Below are positions 1 through 8,143 of a stretch of DNA of 64,000 nucleotides, piece by piece (positions within the stretch are counted from its first letter, which is position 1; each line of letters starts with the position of its first letter). The notes below the pieces were generated by a model, which ran no database searches, was not told the origin of the DNA, and saw nothing but the letters and a program-made list of their open reading frames with translations. This DNA is from RZYY01 sp036794825 (GTDB lineage Bacteria; Bacteroidota; Bacteroidia; Bacteroidales; 4484-276), in NCBI GenBank assembly GCA_036794825.1, contig DAIRGA010000015.1, positions 57,572 to 121,571 on the forward strand, in the 5' to 3' direction. The position numbers and the translations under genes are program-made.

Positions 1-805
1 TGGTATTTTTCTTCAGAACCACCGGGGTCTTTAGCTCAGCCGAGATCGTAGTGCTAAAGTTGAGAAATTTTTCAGGTAAAGCTGACGGGCGTTTTTTTAC
101 TTTCACTTTCCGGGCAATCTTTACCTTTTGCTCGATGTCGCGTACCGAAAGCTCATTGTGCAGTATGTCGGCAAGTAATTTCAACTGATCGTCCCGCTCT
201 TCGAGGCTGATGATAGTGCGGGCATGACTCATGGTGATGTGATTGTCGCGCAGCGCAACCTGAACTTCAGCCGGGAGTTTCAGCAAACGGATGTAATTTG
301 ATATCGTAGATCGTTGCTTGCCAACCCTTTTGCTCAACTCTTCCTGGGTTAAGTTGCACTCCTCGAGCAACCGCTGATAGCTGATTCCGATTTCGATGGC
401 GTTAAGATCCTGGCGGTGAATATTTTCGATCAGCGCCAGTTCGAGCATCTCCTCATCGTTGGCCACTCTTATGTAACATGGTACTTCGGTGAGTCCGGCA
501 ATTTTTGAAGCACGGTAGCGGCGCTCGCCCGAGATAATCTGGTACTTGTCGTAGCCAAGTTTTCGAACGGTAATGGGCTGGATAATTCCCTGTTCACGTA
601 TGGAATCGGCCAGTTCGTTTAGCGTTTCTTCGTCGAATTGGTTGCGGGGCTGGAAAGGATTGGTTTCGATTTTTTCGATGGCAATATCAGCGATGGCGCC
701 AACAACGTAGTTTCCGGAAATATCTTTGGAGGTGATATCTGTTTCGGGGCTTTGCAAAATGGCCTCAAGTCCCCTTCCCAGCGAGCCTTTTCTTGGTTTA
801 TTCAT
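1..805 (-). CDS. parB: Chromosome-partitioning protein ParB (3' end outside the window)
   Basis: Reading the minus strand from the ATG at 805 gives a protein beginning MNKPRKGSLGRGLEAIL, the usual ParB/Spo0J opening. It continues with a ParB nuclease-fold domain (NPFQPR, then a GERRYRAS box), a helix-turn-helix (LTQEELSKRVGKQRSTISNY) and the linker before the dimerisation domain. The C-terminus is cut by the window edge. ParB loads on parS sites, spreads as a CTP-dependent clamp and works with ParA in origin segregation. The start lies 1 nt after the parA stop, so the two are translationally coupled. No parS palindrome was seen nearby. The family call is secure; the true length is unknown. 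Confidence 0.95.
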   Translation of the reverse strand, partial: MNKPRKGSLGRGLEAILQSPETDITSKDISGNYVVGAIADIAIEKIETNPFQPRNQFDEETLNELADSIREQGIIQPITVRKLGYDKYQIISGERRYRASKIAGLTEVPCYIRVANDEEMLELALIENIHRQDLNAIEIGISYQRLLEECNLTQEELSKRVGKQRSTISNYIRLLKLPAEVQVALRDNHITMSHARTIISLEERDDQLKLLADILHNELSVRDIEQKVKIARKVKVKKRPSALPEKFLNFSTTISAELKTPVVLKKNT

Positions 806-806
806 G

Positions 807-1616
807 TTAATTCAAAAGATCAGATGCAATTTCGTTTTTGGTAATTTTTGTCATTTTGTTCTTTTGCAGAATCTCTCTGGCAAGGTTAAGGTAATTAACA
901 GCCCCCGTGGATTCAGCATCGTGCATGATGATGGTTTCGCCGAAGCTTGGCGCCTCGCCCAGTTTGGTGTTACGGTGAATGATGGTGTCGAAAACCATCT
1001 GCTGAAAATGCGTCCTTACCTCTTCAACCACCTGTTTGGCAAGGCGCAGCCTCGAATCGTACATAGTCAGCAAAATTCCTTCAATATCAAGGCTCTGGTT
1101 CATGCGCGACTGGACGATTTTGATGGTATTGAGTAATTTACCCAGCCCTTCAAGCGCAAAGTACTCGCATTGCACGGGAATGATGACGGAATCGGCCGCA
1201 GCCAGCGCATTCACGGTAACCAGTCCCAGCGAGGGTGAGCAATCCACAATGACGAAAGCGTAGTCATCCTTAATCTTATCAATCGCCCTCTTCATCATTT
1301 TTTCCCTGTTGGGCATGTTAATCATCTCAATTTCAGCACCAACGAGGTCAATGTGCGCAGGAATAATATCGAGATTAGGTGTAGTGGTGTGCAGTATGGT
1401 TTTTGACGGGTCGAGGTCGTCAATGATACATTCGTAGATGCTGGTTTGCACATTGCGGGGGTCATGACCAAGGCCAGAGGTTGAATTGGCCTGAGGATCA
1501 GCGTCAATCAGAAGCGTTTTGTACTCCAGAACAGCGAAACCCGCACTCAGGTTAATGGCTGTGGTAGTCTTCCCGACTCCTCCTTTCTGATTGGCAATAG
1601 CGATAACTTTTCCCAT
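807..1616 (-). CDS. parA: Chromosome-partitioning ATPase ParA/Soj
   Basis: This 269-residue protein has the deviant Walker A motif KGGVGKTT at residues 11-18, a switch region around DADPQANST and the conserved VIVDCSPSLG and QCEYFALEG segments. It has no N-terminal DNA-binding extension, which fits the short Soj type. It hydrolyses ATP on nucleoid DNA and, stimulated by ParB, drives segregation of the replication origin. It is the first gene of a parA-parB pair with a 1-nt gap. A TAATTTTG -7 box lies 26-33 nt upstream of the ATG, so parA probably starts the transcript. Confidence 0.96.
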   Translation of the reverse strand: MGKVIAIANQKGGVGKTTTAINLSAGFAVLEYKTLLIDADPQANSTSGLGHDPRNVQTSIYECIIDDLDPSKTILHTTTPNLDIIPAHIDLVGAEIEMINMPNREKMMKRAIDKIKDDYAFVIVDCSPSLGLVTVNALAAADSVIIPVQCEYFALEGLGKLLNTIKIVQSRMNQSLDIEGILLTMYDSRLRLAKQVVEEVRTHFQQMVFDTIIHRNTKLGEAPSFGETIIMHDAESTGAVNYLNLAREILQKNKMTKITKNEIASDLLN

Positions 1617-1641
1617 AAAATTCTGCTCGGTTTTTGGGGTG

Positions 1642-1649
1642 CAAAATTA
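1642..1649 (-). promoter_or_regulatory. Probable parA promoter, -7 box
   Basis: TAATTTTG on the minus strand matches the Bacteroidota housekeeping -7 consensus TAnnTTTG and lies just upstream of the parA start. No clear -33 TTG was found at the expected spacing. Confidence 0.45.
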
Positions 1650-1900
1650 AGACAATAAACGCTCGGTAAAGATTGATGTTTTAAAAAGAAATCAACACAA
1701 AACCGGGAACTGGCATTGTTGAATACCGCTCAAATGCGGATAGCACCGGATTGTTCAATTGAAAATTAGGCGATTAGACTGCAAAACCAACCGGCACATC
1801 AATGGTTTTAACTTGTTATCTCAGATTACTGCCCAGTGCCTGTTTCCTGCTTCCCAATTCCCCCGTCAGGCATCAATCTGAAAAAGATAACCGCACCAGC

Positions 1901-2266
1901 CTAAGCCTGCTCCTCTTCGTTTTCCGGAGCGTCAACCTTAAAATCGCCGAAACCAAAATCCTCTTCATCAGCTTCCGCAAATGGGGTAGGAGCTATATCA
2001 GGCTTTTTGCCGGTGTTAATAAAACCAATAACTCCCTCCAGACCGTGCGAAAACTTCTCAAAATCTTCCTTGTACAGAAAAATCTTATGCTTTTCATAGA
2101 AAAACTTGCCCGAATCAGCGCTGAACCTCCGTTTGCTTTCGGTAATGGTGAGATATTTTTCGCCAGCCCTGGTCTCCTTTACGTCGAAAAAGTAAGTCCT
2201 TTTGCCTGCCCTGACAACCAGTGAATATACATCCTCCCTGTTGTCCCTGTTAAACGAATCTTCCAT
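1901..2266 (-). CDS. PUR-domain (DUF3276) protein
   Basis: This 121-residue protein matches the DUF3276 family, bacterial relatives of the eukaryotic PUR-alpha single-stranded nucleic-acid-binding fold. The core YSLVVRAGKRTYFFDVKETR, followed by YLTITESKR and a second beta-rich segment, covers residues 14-90. The C-terminal 30 residues are acidic and probably disordered. Such proteins are small and nearly universal in Bacteroidota; a role in binding ssDNA or RNA is inferred from the fold. It is transcribed divergently from nusB, and each gene has its own -7 box in the shared 148-bp gap. Confidence 0.85.
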   Translation of the reverse strand: MEDSFNRDNREDVYSLVVRAGKRTYFFDVKETRAGEKYLTITESKRRFSADSGKFFYEKHKIFLYKEDFEKFSHGLEGVIGFINTGKKPDIAPTPFAEADEEDFGFGDFKVDAPENEEEQA

Positions 2267-2295
2267 TTTGATCTATCTTTTGGGTTTTAGTATTG

Positions 2296-2303
2296 CAAAA
2301 ATA
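2296..2303 (-). promoter_or_regulatory. Probable promoter of the DUF3276 gene, -7 box
   Basis: TATTTTTG on the minus strand, 30-37 nt upstream of the start codon, fits TAnnTTTG. Confidence 0.4.
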
Positions 2304-2367
2304 TGTATTAATCCTGTTAACAAGGAAATTTTGAGCAGAATTAAAAAAAATGGCAGTAAAAAATAGC

Positions 2368-2375
2368 TACTTTTG
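2368..2375 (+). promoter_or_regulatory. Probable nusB promoter, -7 box
   Basis: TACTTTTG lies 40-47 nt upstream of the nusB ATG. The same octamer precedes several other genes here (for example at 13799, 48019 and 51965). Confidence 0.45.
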
Positions 2376-2414
2376 CCGCGTTAAAATTTACCATCAAACC
2401 TGTTCTTACATTTT

Positions 2415-3377
2415 ATGCTCACCCGAAGGCATTTAAGAATCAAAGCGCTGCAGGCGCTCTACGCTTATTTCATTGATGATGAGATTGAGCTCCCGATCGC
2501 AGAGAAAAACATGCTCAGAAGTACCGAACGTATCTACGAGCTGGCCATTTATCAACTCTCCTTCCTTGTCGAAATCGTGAAATTTGCCACCAGGAGAATT
2601 GAAGACAACAAGAAAAAATTCTATCCTACACAGGAAGACCTTGACCCCAACACCAAATTCGTTGACAATCTCTTTATCGAAAAACTGACCCAAAATCGTG
2701 ATTACTTAAGGCGTAAGGATGCCTATAAAATCAACTGGGTTGACCAGGAGGAGCTCGTAAGGCGCTGTTACAACGATCTGCGCGAATCATCCCGGTATAG
2801 AACCTATATGGAAAATCCCAAAAAGAGTTTTGACGAAGACCGTAAGCTGATGAACGATATTTTTACGGGACTGCTGATGGACAACGAGTTGCTCGAGTCG
2901 CATTATGAAGAGATTAGTGTTTACTGGGCCAACGACATTGATATCGCCAATTACTGCGCATTGAAAATCATCGGCAGCCTCACTGCAAAGCAGGACAACC
3001 TTCAAACCTTGCCTGAACTATACAATACAGATGGGAAAGATGATCCGGACGAAGATAAAAAATACATGATCCGGCTGTTCCATAAAACGATCCTGCGAAG
3101 CAAATCCTACGAGCAACTCATTGAAGAAAAGGCCAGTAACTGGGAACTGAACCGCATTACGCTAATGGATATAATACTCCTGAAAATGGGTTTGACCGAA
3201 CTAACCGAATTTCCTTCAATCCCCATTAAGGTCACGATGAATGAGATAATTGAGATGGCAAAAATCTACAGCACGCCCAAGAGCCGGGTTTTTATCAACG
3301 GTGTGCTGGATAAGCTGATTAACGATTTGAAAGAAAGTGGCCAGATCGTGAAATCGGGGAGAGGCCTCATTGAGTAG
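2415..3377 (+). CDS. nusB: Transcription antitermination factor NusB (long Bacteroidota form)
   Basis: The protein has 320 residues, about twice the classical NusB length of roughly 140, as is usual in Bacteroidota. The first residues (LTRRHLRIKALQALYAY) resemble the NusB N-terminus. The recognisable NusB core is at the C-terminal end, about residues 215-310, with LMDIILLKMGLTEL, IPIKVTMNEIIEMAKIYSTPKSRVFINGVLDKL. NusB binds boxA RNA with S10 (NusE) and promotes antitermination and rRNA transcription. The middle about 150 residues are a charged helical insertion of unknown role. The ATG at 2415 follows a -7 box by 40 nt. Confidence 0.9.
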   Translation: MLTRRHLRIKALQALYAYFIDDEIELPIAEKNMLRSTERIYELAIYQLSFLVEIVKFATRRIEDNKKKFYPTQEDLDPNTKFVDNLFIEKLTQNRDYLRRKDAYKINWVDQEELVRRCYNDLRESSRYRTYMENPKKSFDEDRKLMNDIFTGLLMDNELLESHYEEISVYWANDIDIANYCALKIIGSLTAKQDNLQTLPELYNTDGKDDPDEDKKYMIRLFHKTILRSKSYEQLIEEKASNWELNRITLMDIILLKMGLTELTEFPSIPIKVTMNEIIEMAKIYSTPKSRVFINGVLDKLINDLKESGQIVKSGRGLIE

Positions 3378-3604
3378 TTCAATCCGTTGTGAAAAATTAC
3401 ACTGTATCCTAACTTGACCCCGGCCATTTGGGAAATAGAAAAATATCCCATATAAAATATTGATAATCAAGTAAAAAAAAGAAACTCTCCCAAAATGTTT
3501 TGATTTGGATTTTTTTAAATGGGATTTATTTGTCATTTGTTTATTGTCATCTGGAATTTTTTAGATAAAAGCAGCAAACCAAAAATTAGCAATCAACCCT
3601 CTCC

Positions 3605-5056
3605 ATGTCAGGAAGAAGAAAAAAGAAATTTGACCAGCCTTTATTCGAGCAGATCGAAATAACGGATGCCGGCGCTGAAGGAAAAGCCATTGCCCGTGTG
3701 GATTCGATGGTGATTTTTGTTCCTTTTGCCGCACCTGGCGATGTAGTGGACATCAAGGTTATAAAAAAGAAGAAGTCGTTTTACGAAGGAAACGTCATCA
3801 AGTACCACCAACTTTCGGAAAAACGAGTTGATCCTCGCTGTGGGCATTTCGGACTATGTGGAGGTTGCAAATGGCAGCATCTCAGCTACGATGAACAGCT
3901 TTTCCTGAAGCAAAAGCAGGTAATAGATAATTTTCAACGAATCGGGAAATTGACCATCCCGCCGTTTGAGCCTATCAAACCCTCTTCGGAGCAATATTTC
4001 TACCGAAACAAACTGGAATTCTCCTTCTCCAACCGTAAATGGCTTTCTGAAAATGAAAAAGTCGAAGGGCAGTTTACCAACGCCAACGGAGTGGGGATGC
4101 ACCTTCCGGGGATGTTCGACCGGATTGTGGATATCGAGAATTGTTATCTGCAACGCGAACCATCCAACAGTATCAGGCTATTTCTGAAAGATTACGGAAT
4201 CGAACGCAGCCTTACTTTTTATGATGCCCGGATTCACGGGGGATTTCTTCGCAATGTTACCATCCGGACAACCTCCACCGGCGAAACTATGGTAATACTT
4301 GCCTTTGGATATAATGATGATCCGGAGATCAGCAAACTGACCGCTCAACTAATGGCAGCCTTCCCCGAAATAACCTCCCTCTTTACGGTTATTAACCCAA
4401 AGAAAAACGACACCATTAATGACCTTCAACTTAGACTCGTTGCCGGTAAGCCCTACATCACCGAGCAGATGGATCACCTGAGTTTCAAAATCGGTCCATT
4501 GTCGTTTTACCAGACCAACCCGCAGCAGGCGCAGGTGTTATACGAAACCGCACGGAGTTTTGCTGCTTTCGAAGGTCATGAACTGGTGTACGATCTCTAT
4601 TGCGGGACAGGAACCATCACTAACTTCATTGCAGGCCAGGTGAAAAAGGTTATCGGGATCGAGTACATTCCCGAGGCCATCGCCGATGCTTTCGAAAACT
4701 CGCGACTTAATGGAATTTCCAACACTGATTTTGTTGTGGGAGATATTGCCGCTACCCTGAATGAGGATTTTGTAAACCGCCACGGCAAGCCGGATGTCGT
4801 AATTACCGATCCGCCGCGGTCCGGGATGCATCCCAAAGTGATTGAACAACTGCTTCGTATTGCCCCACAAAAGATCGTTTACGTCAGTTGTAACCCGGCA
4901 ACACAAGCCAGAGATATCGCGCTTCTATCCGAAAAGTATTCATTGGACAAAATCCAGCCGGTGGATATGTTCCCGCAAACCCACCATGTTGAGAACGTCA
5001 CTCTGCTGACAAAGCTATCCCCAGCGCAGGCGCAACCAGCAGCGCAAGCGCTTTAA
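3605..5056 (+). CDS. rlmD: 23S rRNA (uracil-C5)-methyltransferase, RlmD/RumA family
   Basis: This 483-residue class I methyltransferase starts with a TRAM-like RNA-binding domain (residues 8-65), then a 4Fe-4S cysteine cluster (RCGHFGLCGGCKWQ, about residues 79-92). The SAM-binding motif LVYDLYCGTGTITN lies near residue 325. The catalytic motifs DPPRSGMHP and VYVSCNPATQARD hold the nucleophile cysteine. It uses S-adenosylmethionine to make 5-methyluridine in 23S rRNA; the exact position (U1939 or U747 type) cannot be told from sequence. Its last 59 bp overlap the 3' end of aroK on the other strand. Confidence 0.92.
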   Translation: MSGRRKKKFDQPLFEQIEITDAGAEGKAIARVDSMVIFVPFAAPGDVVDIKVIKKKKSFYEGNVIKYHQLSEKRVDPRCGHFGLCGGCKWQHLSYDEQLFLKQKQVIDNFQRIGKLTIPPFEPIKPSSEQYFYRNKLEFSFSNRKWLSENEKVEGQFTNANGVGMHLPGMFDRIVDIENCYLQREPSNSIRLFLKDYGIERSLTFYDARIHGGFLRNVTIRTTSTGETMVILAFGYNDDPEISKLTAQLMAAFPEITSLFTVINPKKNDTINDLQLRLVAGKPYITEQMDHLSFKIGPLSFYQTNPQQAQVLYETARSFAAFEGHELVYDLYCGTGTITNFIAGQVKKVIGIEYIPEAIADAFENSRLNGISNTDFVVGDIAATLNEDFVNRHGKPDVVITDPPRSGMHPKVIEQLLRIAPQKIVYVSCNPATQARDIALLSEKYSLDKIQPVDMFPQTHHVENVTLLTKLSPAQAQPAAQAL

Positions 5057-5528
5057 AGTCGAGACTTTCACCCTTAATGTGATAATGTGCCTGTTGATAA
5101 AGCCTCGCCCTGTCATTCATATCCTGGTCAATCTGAACTTTTAACTCCTCATCATTCAGGTCAGAAATACGCGGACGCGGGCGCCTTGCATTCTTCAGCC
5201 TCGCAAACAGCGAATCGGGATGCATATGAATGTACACGGAGATACCATGTTGATTGATGAGATGGATATTGTCGCTGTAACAGGCTGTTCCTCCGCCGGT
5301 AGAAATAACATGACTCTCCATCGTAAAAGTCGTTTCAAGTAATCTGCGCTCAAGAATCCTGAATGCGGCTTCATCATATTTCTCAAAAAAATCCATGATA
5401 CTAATTCTGAAATTCTCCTCAAACGCTCTGTCAAGATCAATGAAAGAGTACCCGAGCAACCGGGCAAGCTGCTTGCCGGCGGTTGATTTGCCTGCCCCCA
5501 TGTAGCCTATCAGGTAAACGTTTTTCAT
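4998..5528 (-). CDS. aroK: Shikimate kinase AroK
   Basis: The protein has the P-loop GYMGAGKSTAG right at the N-terminus, a DLDRAFE acidic motif, the STGGGTA shikimate-binding loop and the ARRPRPR lid region. It phosphorylates shikimate at O3 using ATP in the chorismate pathway. I start it at the ATG at 5528 (176 residues), which gives the usual MKNVYLIGYMGAGKS opening. A longer frame from 5567 would swallow a TATTTTTG promoter box at 5545-5552. Its 3' end overlaps the rlmD 3' end by 59 nt in convergent orientation, so the AroK C-terminus is encoded opposite the RlmD C-terminus. Confidence 0.93.
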   Translation of the reverse strand: MKNVYLIGYMGAGKSTAGKQLARLLGYSFIDLDRAFEENFRISIMDFFEKYDEAAFRILERRLLETTFTMESHVISTGGGTACYSDNIHLINQHGISVYIHMHPDSLFARLKNARRPRPRISDLNDEELKVQIDQDMNDRARLYQQAHYHIKGESLDFKALALLVAPALGIALSAE

Positions 5529-5544
5529 CTTCTTCAATTTCGCA

Positions 5545-5552
5545 CAAAAATA
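5545..5552 (-). promoter_or_regulatory. Probable aroK promoter, -7 box
   Basis: TATTTTTG on the minus strand, 17-24 nt upstream of the ATG at 5528. It decides between the two possible aroK starts in favour of the shorter one. Confidence 0.45.
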
Positions 5553-5727
5553 ATCCTTTAGATGCAACCGGATTGAGGCTGGGAAAATAGTGTAATCACA
5601 CGGCCTGTATCATGTTACCACTGGACATTTTTCACCTGCAGAACTGAACCGTTTTACTGCATTTCTGTTTAAATTACTGGTCAACAAAAAATTACTAACA
5701 ATTTAATCGCTGCTTTGAATGTTTTTA

Positions 5728-5735
5728 TATCTTTG
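5728..5735 (+). promoter_or_regulatory. Probable promoter of the DUF2007 gene, -7 box
   Basis: TATCTTTG fits TAnnTTTG and lies 38-45 nt before the ATG at 5773. Confidence 0.4.
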
Positions 5736-5772
5736 AGCGTGTTGTTAGAAAAACATACCAAAACGAAGTATT

Positions 5773-6036
5773 ATGGGCACTACAGAAAACATAAAGCCAG
5801 TTGAAATTTTTTCAGGAACAGCCTGGCAGGCTGAAATTATCAGGGAAATGCTCTCAGACAACGAAATTGAAGCCTATCTTGGAGATGAAATCTGGGGTAT
5901 GGATGCTCCCATGCAAAATGCACCCGATACAGTAGGATCCGTGCGTGTTTTTGTTGACCGGGAAGATTTGCAGGATGCCAAAGTGGTTGTGGAACGTTAC
6001 TACGAAGAGGGTGTGATGCCCGGAGAGGATTACTAA
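5773..6036 (+). CDS. DUF2007-domain protein
   Basis: This 87-residue soluble protein has the DUF2007 pattern: a beta strand (PVEIFSGTAWQAEIIREML), a short loop (DNEIEAYLGDE) and a closing VRVFVDREDLQDAKVVVERYY. It resembles a small ferredoxin-like alpha-beta fold, sometimes called a putative signal-transducing protein. Function is unknown. It stands alone with its own promoter box, and no neighbour explains its role. Confidence 0.8.
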   Translation: MGTTENIKPVEIFSGTAWQAEIIREMLSDNEIEAYLGDEIWGMDAPMQNAPDTVGSVRVFVDREDLQDAKVVVERYYEEGVMPGEDY

Positions 6037-6084
6037 ACTTCACCTTTTATAGGGAATTCATTGATCGGGAAAGTAGCCTGTAGG

Positions 6085-6185
6085 TTTTCGGGAATGGGGA
6101 AATGGGTGAATGGGGAAATGGGTGAATGAACACTAATTCTTTAAGCCCCCAAACGTCCAACTTCAAACATCGAACCACAAGCTTA
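6085..6185. repeat. Intergenic low-complexity tandem repeat
   Basis: The 16-bp unit AATGGGGAAATGGGTG occurs twice in perfect tandem at 6093-6108 and 6109-6124 and begins a third time. It is followed by the word AAACATCGAA inside 6150-6180. Related words recur at about 13650-13700 and at 15476-15655. No coding function is seen. Confidence 0.75.
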
Positions 6186-6243
6186 GCTGAAATCCATTAA
6201 CTTTCATTTCCAGTCATCGGTATTTTTTAGCATACAATCAACC

Positions 6244-7416
6244 CTAAAACGAGTACTTCAGGGAAAGCATCCATAGCGAACCGGCATCTGAAAATATAGA
6301 TTCCTCTTTTGAAGTGTAAACCTGCGCCAGCATGCTGAGATCAAGGTTTGTGAACATATTCCAGTTAAAATTCGGCGAAATGAACGCCGACCTGATGTCG
6401 GGAAGAACCATTGCGGTGATTCCTGCTGTTACCACCGGCGAGAAAGGATGACTCACATTCGCAGTAAATGCAAACTCCGAAAACATAATATCATCCGGCC
6501 TGAGTGGCTCTGTAATGATGATTTGTTGTGTCGAATCGCGATTATAACCACCATTATAAAGTGCTTCAATCGCCCCATAAGTTCCTTTATTGAAAAGATA
6601 GTCTGCACCAACTGCTGCTACCACATTGCCCCGCCGCAGGTCAGCGTTCCTTTCGATGTCGTAAAACCAGGTGGCTTCTCCTTTAAATCCTGCGCCCAGG
6701 AGGTTGCCGCTCCATCCACCTCCCAATGCAAGGCGATTGCGGTAAACACCGGCAAGCGTCTGTAAATCGAAAGCATTTTGATTGAAATTCAGCATAATTG
6801 CTGCAACGCTCTCTTGCCATGACTTTCCGGGGCTCACAGCAAGTTGCATTCTCGACAAATGCCCCCAATAGTATTGAATCCTCAGTGCATCTGTTCCGGG
6901 GTGTTCTTCATAATCGAAATCAAAAAAGGAATAGACATTGAAAAGATCGTTTGGGTTCGAAACCATATTGATTCCCCAGTTGATCCGTTGTCTGCCTGCC
7001 CTCACCTGCCACCTTCCGTGCTGCCAGTCAGCGTAAAACCGGTCAGCCATCGTATGTCCAAGCCATGCGCCATCGACAAGCCATACCCACGACATATCAA
7101 TCAAACCCCGATCATCATCCACAAAATCTTTGTAGGAAGGATTCATACGAAAATTCTCATCGTACAACAACCGGTTACGTCCTTCGAGGGCAATATGAAG
7201 ATTTTTCGACACAACCAGCCTCATATTCAATCTGTTGTGCAGTATGTTGATGACTGTAGGGTTGGAAAAATTTTCGTCCATAGTAACCAGTGGGAGTTCC
7301 TTCAGGTATCCCTTCAGCCCAAAATGAGGACTGAACTCTGGTGAAGAAGCCTGCCCTATTCCCTGTGTATTAAGGAAAACTAGCAGGATAGAACCGATAA
7401 TCATCAATTTCCTCAC
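6244..7416 (-). CDS. Outer-membrane beta-barrel protein of a LolA/ABC operon
   Basis: The protein (about 390 residues) has a signal peptide and then alternating amphipathic strands rich in aromatic residues (for example MSWVWLVDGAWLGH, RWQVRAGRQRINWG), ending in LWMLSLKYSF with the C-terminal Phe typical of outer-membrane barrels. I prefer a GTG start at 7416, which gives MRKLMIIGSILLVFLNTQG, a regular signal peptide; TTG at 7428 and ATG at 7404 are alternatives. It is the last gene of a five-gene operon and follows the ATPase gene closely. It resembles porin-like barrels; the cargo is unknown. An outer-membrane exit or acceptor role is inferred from context. Confidence 0.75.
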   Translation of the reverse strand: MRKLMIIGSILLVFLNTQGIGQASSPEFSPHFGLKGYLKELPLVTMDENFSNPTVINILHNRLNMRLVVSKNLHIALEGRNRLLYDENFRMNPSYKDFVDDDRGLIDMSWVWLVDGAWLGHTMADRFYADWQHGRWQVRAGRQRINWGINMVSNPNDLFNVYSFFDFDYEEHPGTDALRIQYYWGHLSRMQLAVSPGKSWQESVAAIMLNFNQNAFDLQTLAGVYRNRLALGGGWSGNLLGAGFKGEATWFYDIERNADLRRGNVVAAVGADYLFNKGTYGAIEALYNGGYNRDSTQQIIITEPLRPDDIMFSEFAFTANVSHPFSPVVTAGITAMVLPDIRSAFISPNFNWNMFTNLDLSMLAQVYTSKEESIFSDAGSLWMLSLKYSF

Positions 7417-7428
7417 CGGGCAAAACAA

Positions 7429-8118
7429 TTAACGGTCAAAATATTCATCGCTTGTAACCCGACCATCCACCAGGGTAATAACCCGTCTTGCCCGTTCAAT
7501 CACTCTTTGGTCGTGTGTGGAGAAGATCAGTGTGATTTTTTCCTCCCTGTTGAGCTTTTGCATTATGTCGAGCAGGTTGAAAGCGGAAGCGGTGTCAAGA
7601 TTGGCAGTCGGTTCGTCGGCAAGGACGAACTTAGGCCTCGATGCCAGCGCCCTGGCCACGGCAACCCGCTGTTGCTGTCCGCCCGAAAGCTTTGATGGGC
7701 GAACATGGATTTTGTCCTCCAGACCCACCTGGATGAGCATTTCTCGTGCCCGTTCTTCAATCTCTTTGCGATCTCTCTTTTGCAGCAGCATGATAAACGA
7801 GACATTTTCGAGTGCGGTCATCACCGGCAGGAGGTTATAGGATTGAAACACAAACCCGATGTTATGCAGCCTGAAATCAATCAATTGGGAATCTTTTATC
7901 CGGCTGATCTCCGTGCCGTCAATCCAGATTTTACCTTCTGTTGGCCTGTCAAGTCCTCCGATCATGTTGAGCAGGGTGGTCTTCCCGCTTCCTGAAGGTC
8001 CCACTATGGCCGTGAATTCGCTTTGCCCGAAGGTGAGTGTAATATCTTTCAGCGCCTGAACCGGCAACGCATTGTCGTTGTATGTCCTGGAGAGGTTTTC
8101 CGTTTGTATGATGCTCAT
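7429..8118 (-). CDS. ABC transporter ATP-binding protein (LolD/MacB type)
   Basis: This 229-residue ATPase carries Walker A (GPSGSGKTTLLN, residues 40-51), the Q-loop VFQSYNLLPVMTALENV, the signature LSGGQQQRVAVARAL, Walker B FVLADEPTANLD and the switch His in STHD. The layout is that of the MacB/LolD/FtsE class, whose permeases have four membrane helices and a large periplasmic domain. Two such permeases are encoded just upstream, so it probably powers both as a heteromeric complex that works mechanically on periplasmic or membrane lipid cargo. It lies 25 nt downstream of the first permease. Confidence 0.93.
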   Translation of the reverse strand: MSIIQTENLSRTYNDNALPVQALKDITLTFGQSEFTAIVGPSGSGKTTLLNMIGGLDRPTEGKIWIDGTEISRIKDSQLIDFRLHNIGFVFQSYNLLPVMTALENVSFIMLLQKRDRKEIEERAREMLIQVGLEDKIHVRPSKLSGGQQQRVAVARALASRPKFVLADEPTANLDTASAFNLLDIMQKLNREEKITLIFSTHDQRVIERARRVITLVDGRVTSDEYFDR

Positions 8119-8143
8119 TTTATCAGGTTTTGTTGTAATAAAA

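Noticed and set aside
1802..2224. Open frame of 140 residues on the plus strand
   Set aside because: It overlaps the DUF3276 gene on the other strand and its product resembles no family.
1..2300. parS site near parAB
   Set aside because: No TGTTTCACGTGAAACA-like palindrome was found in this stretch.
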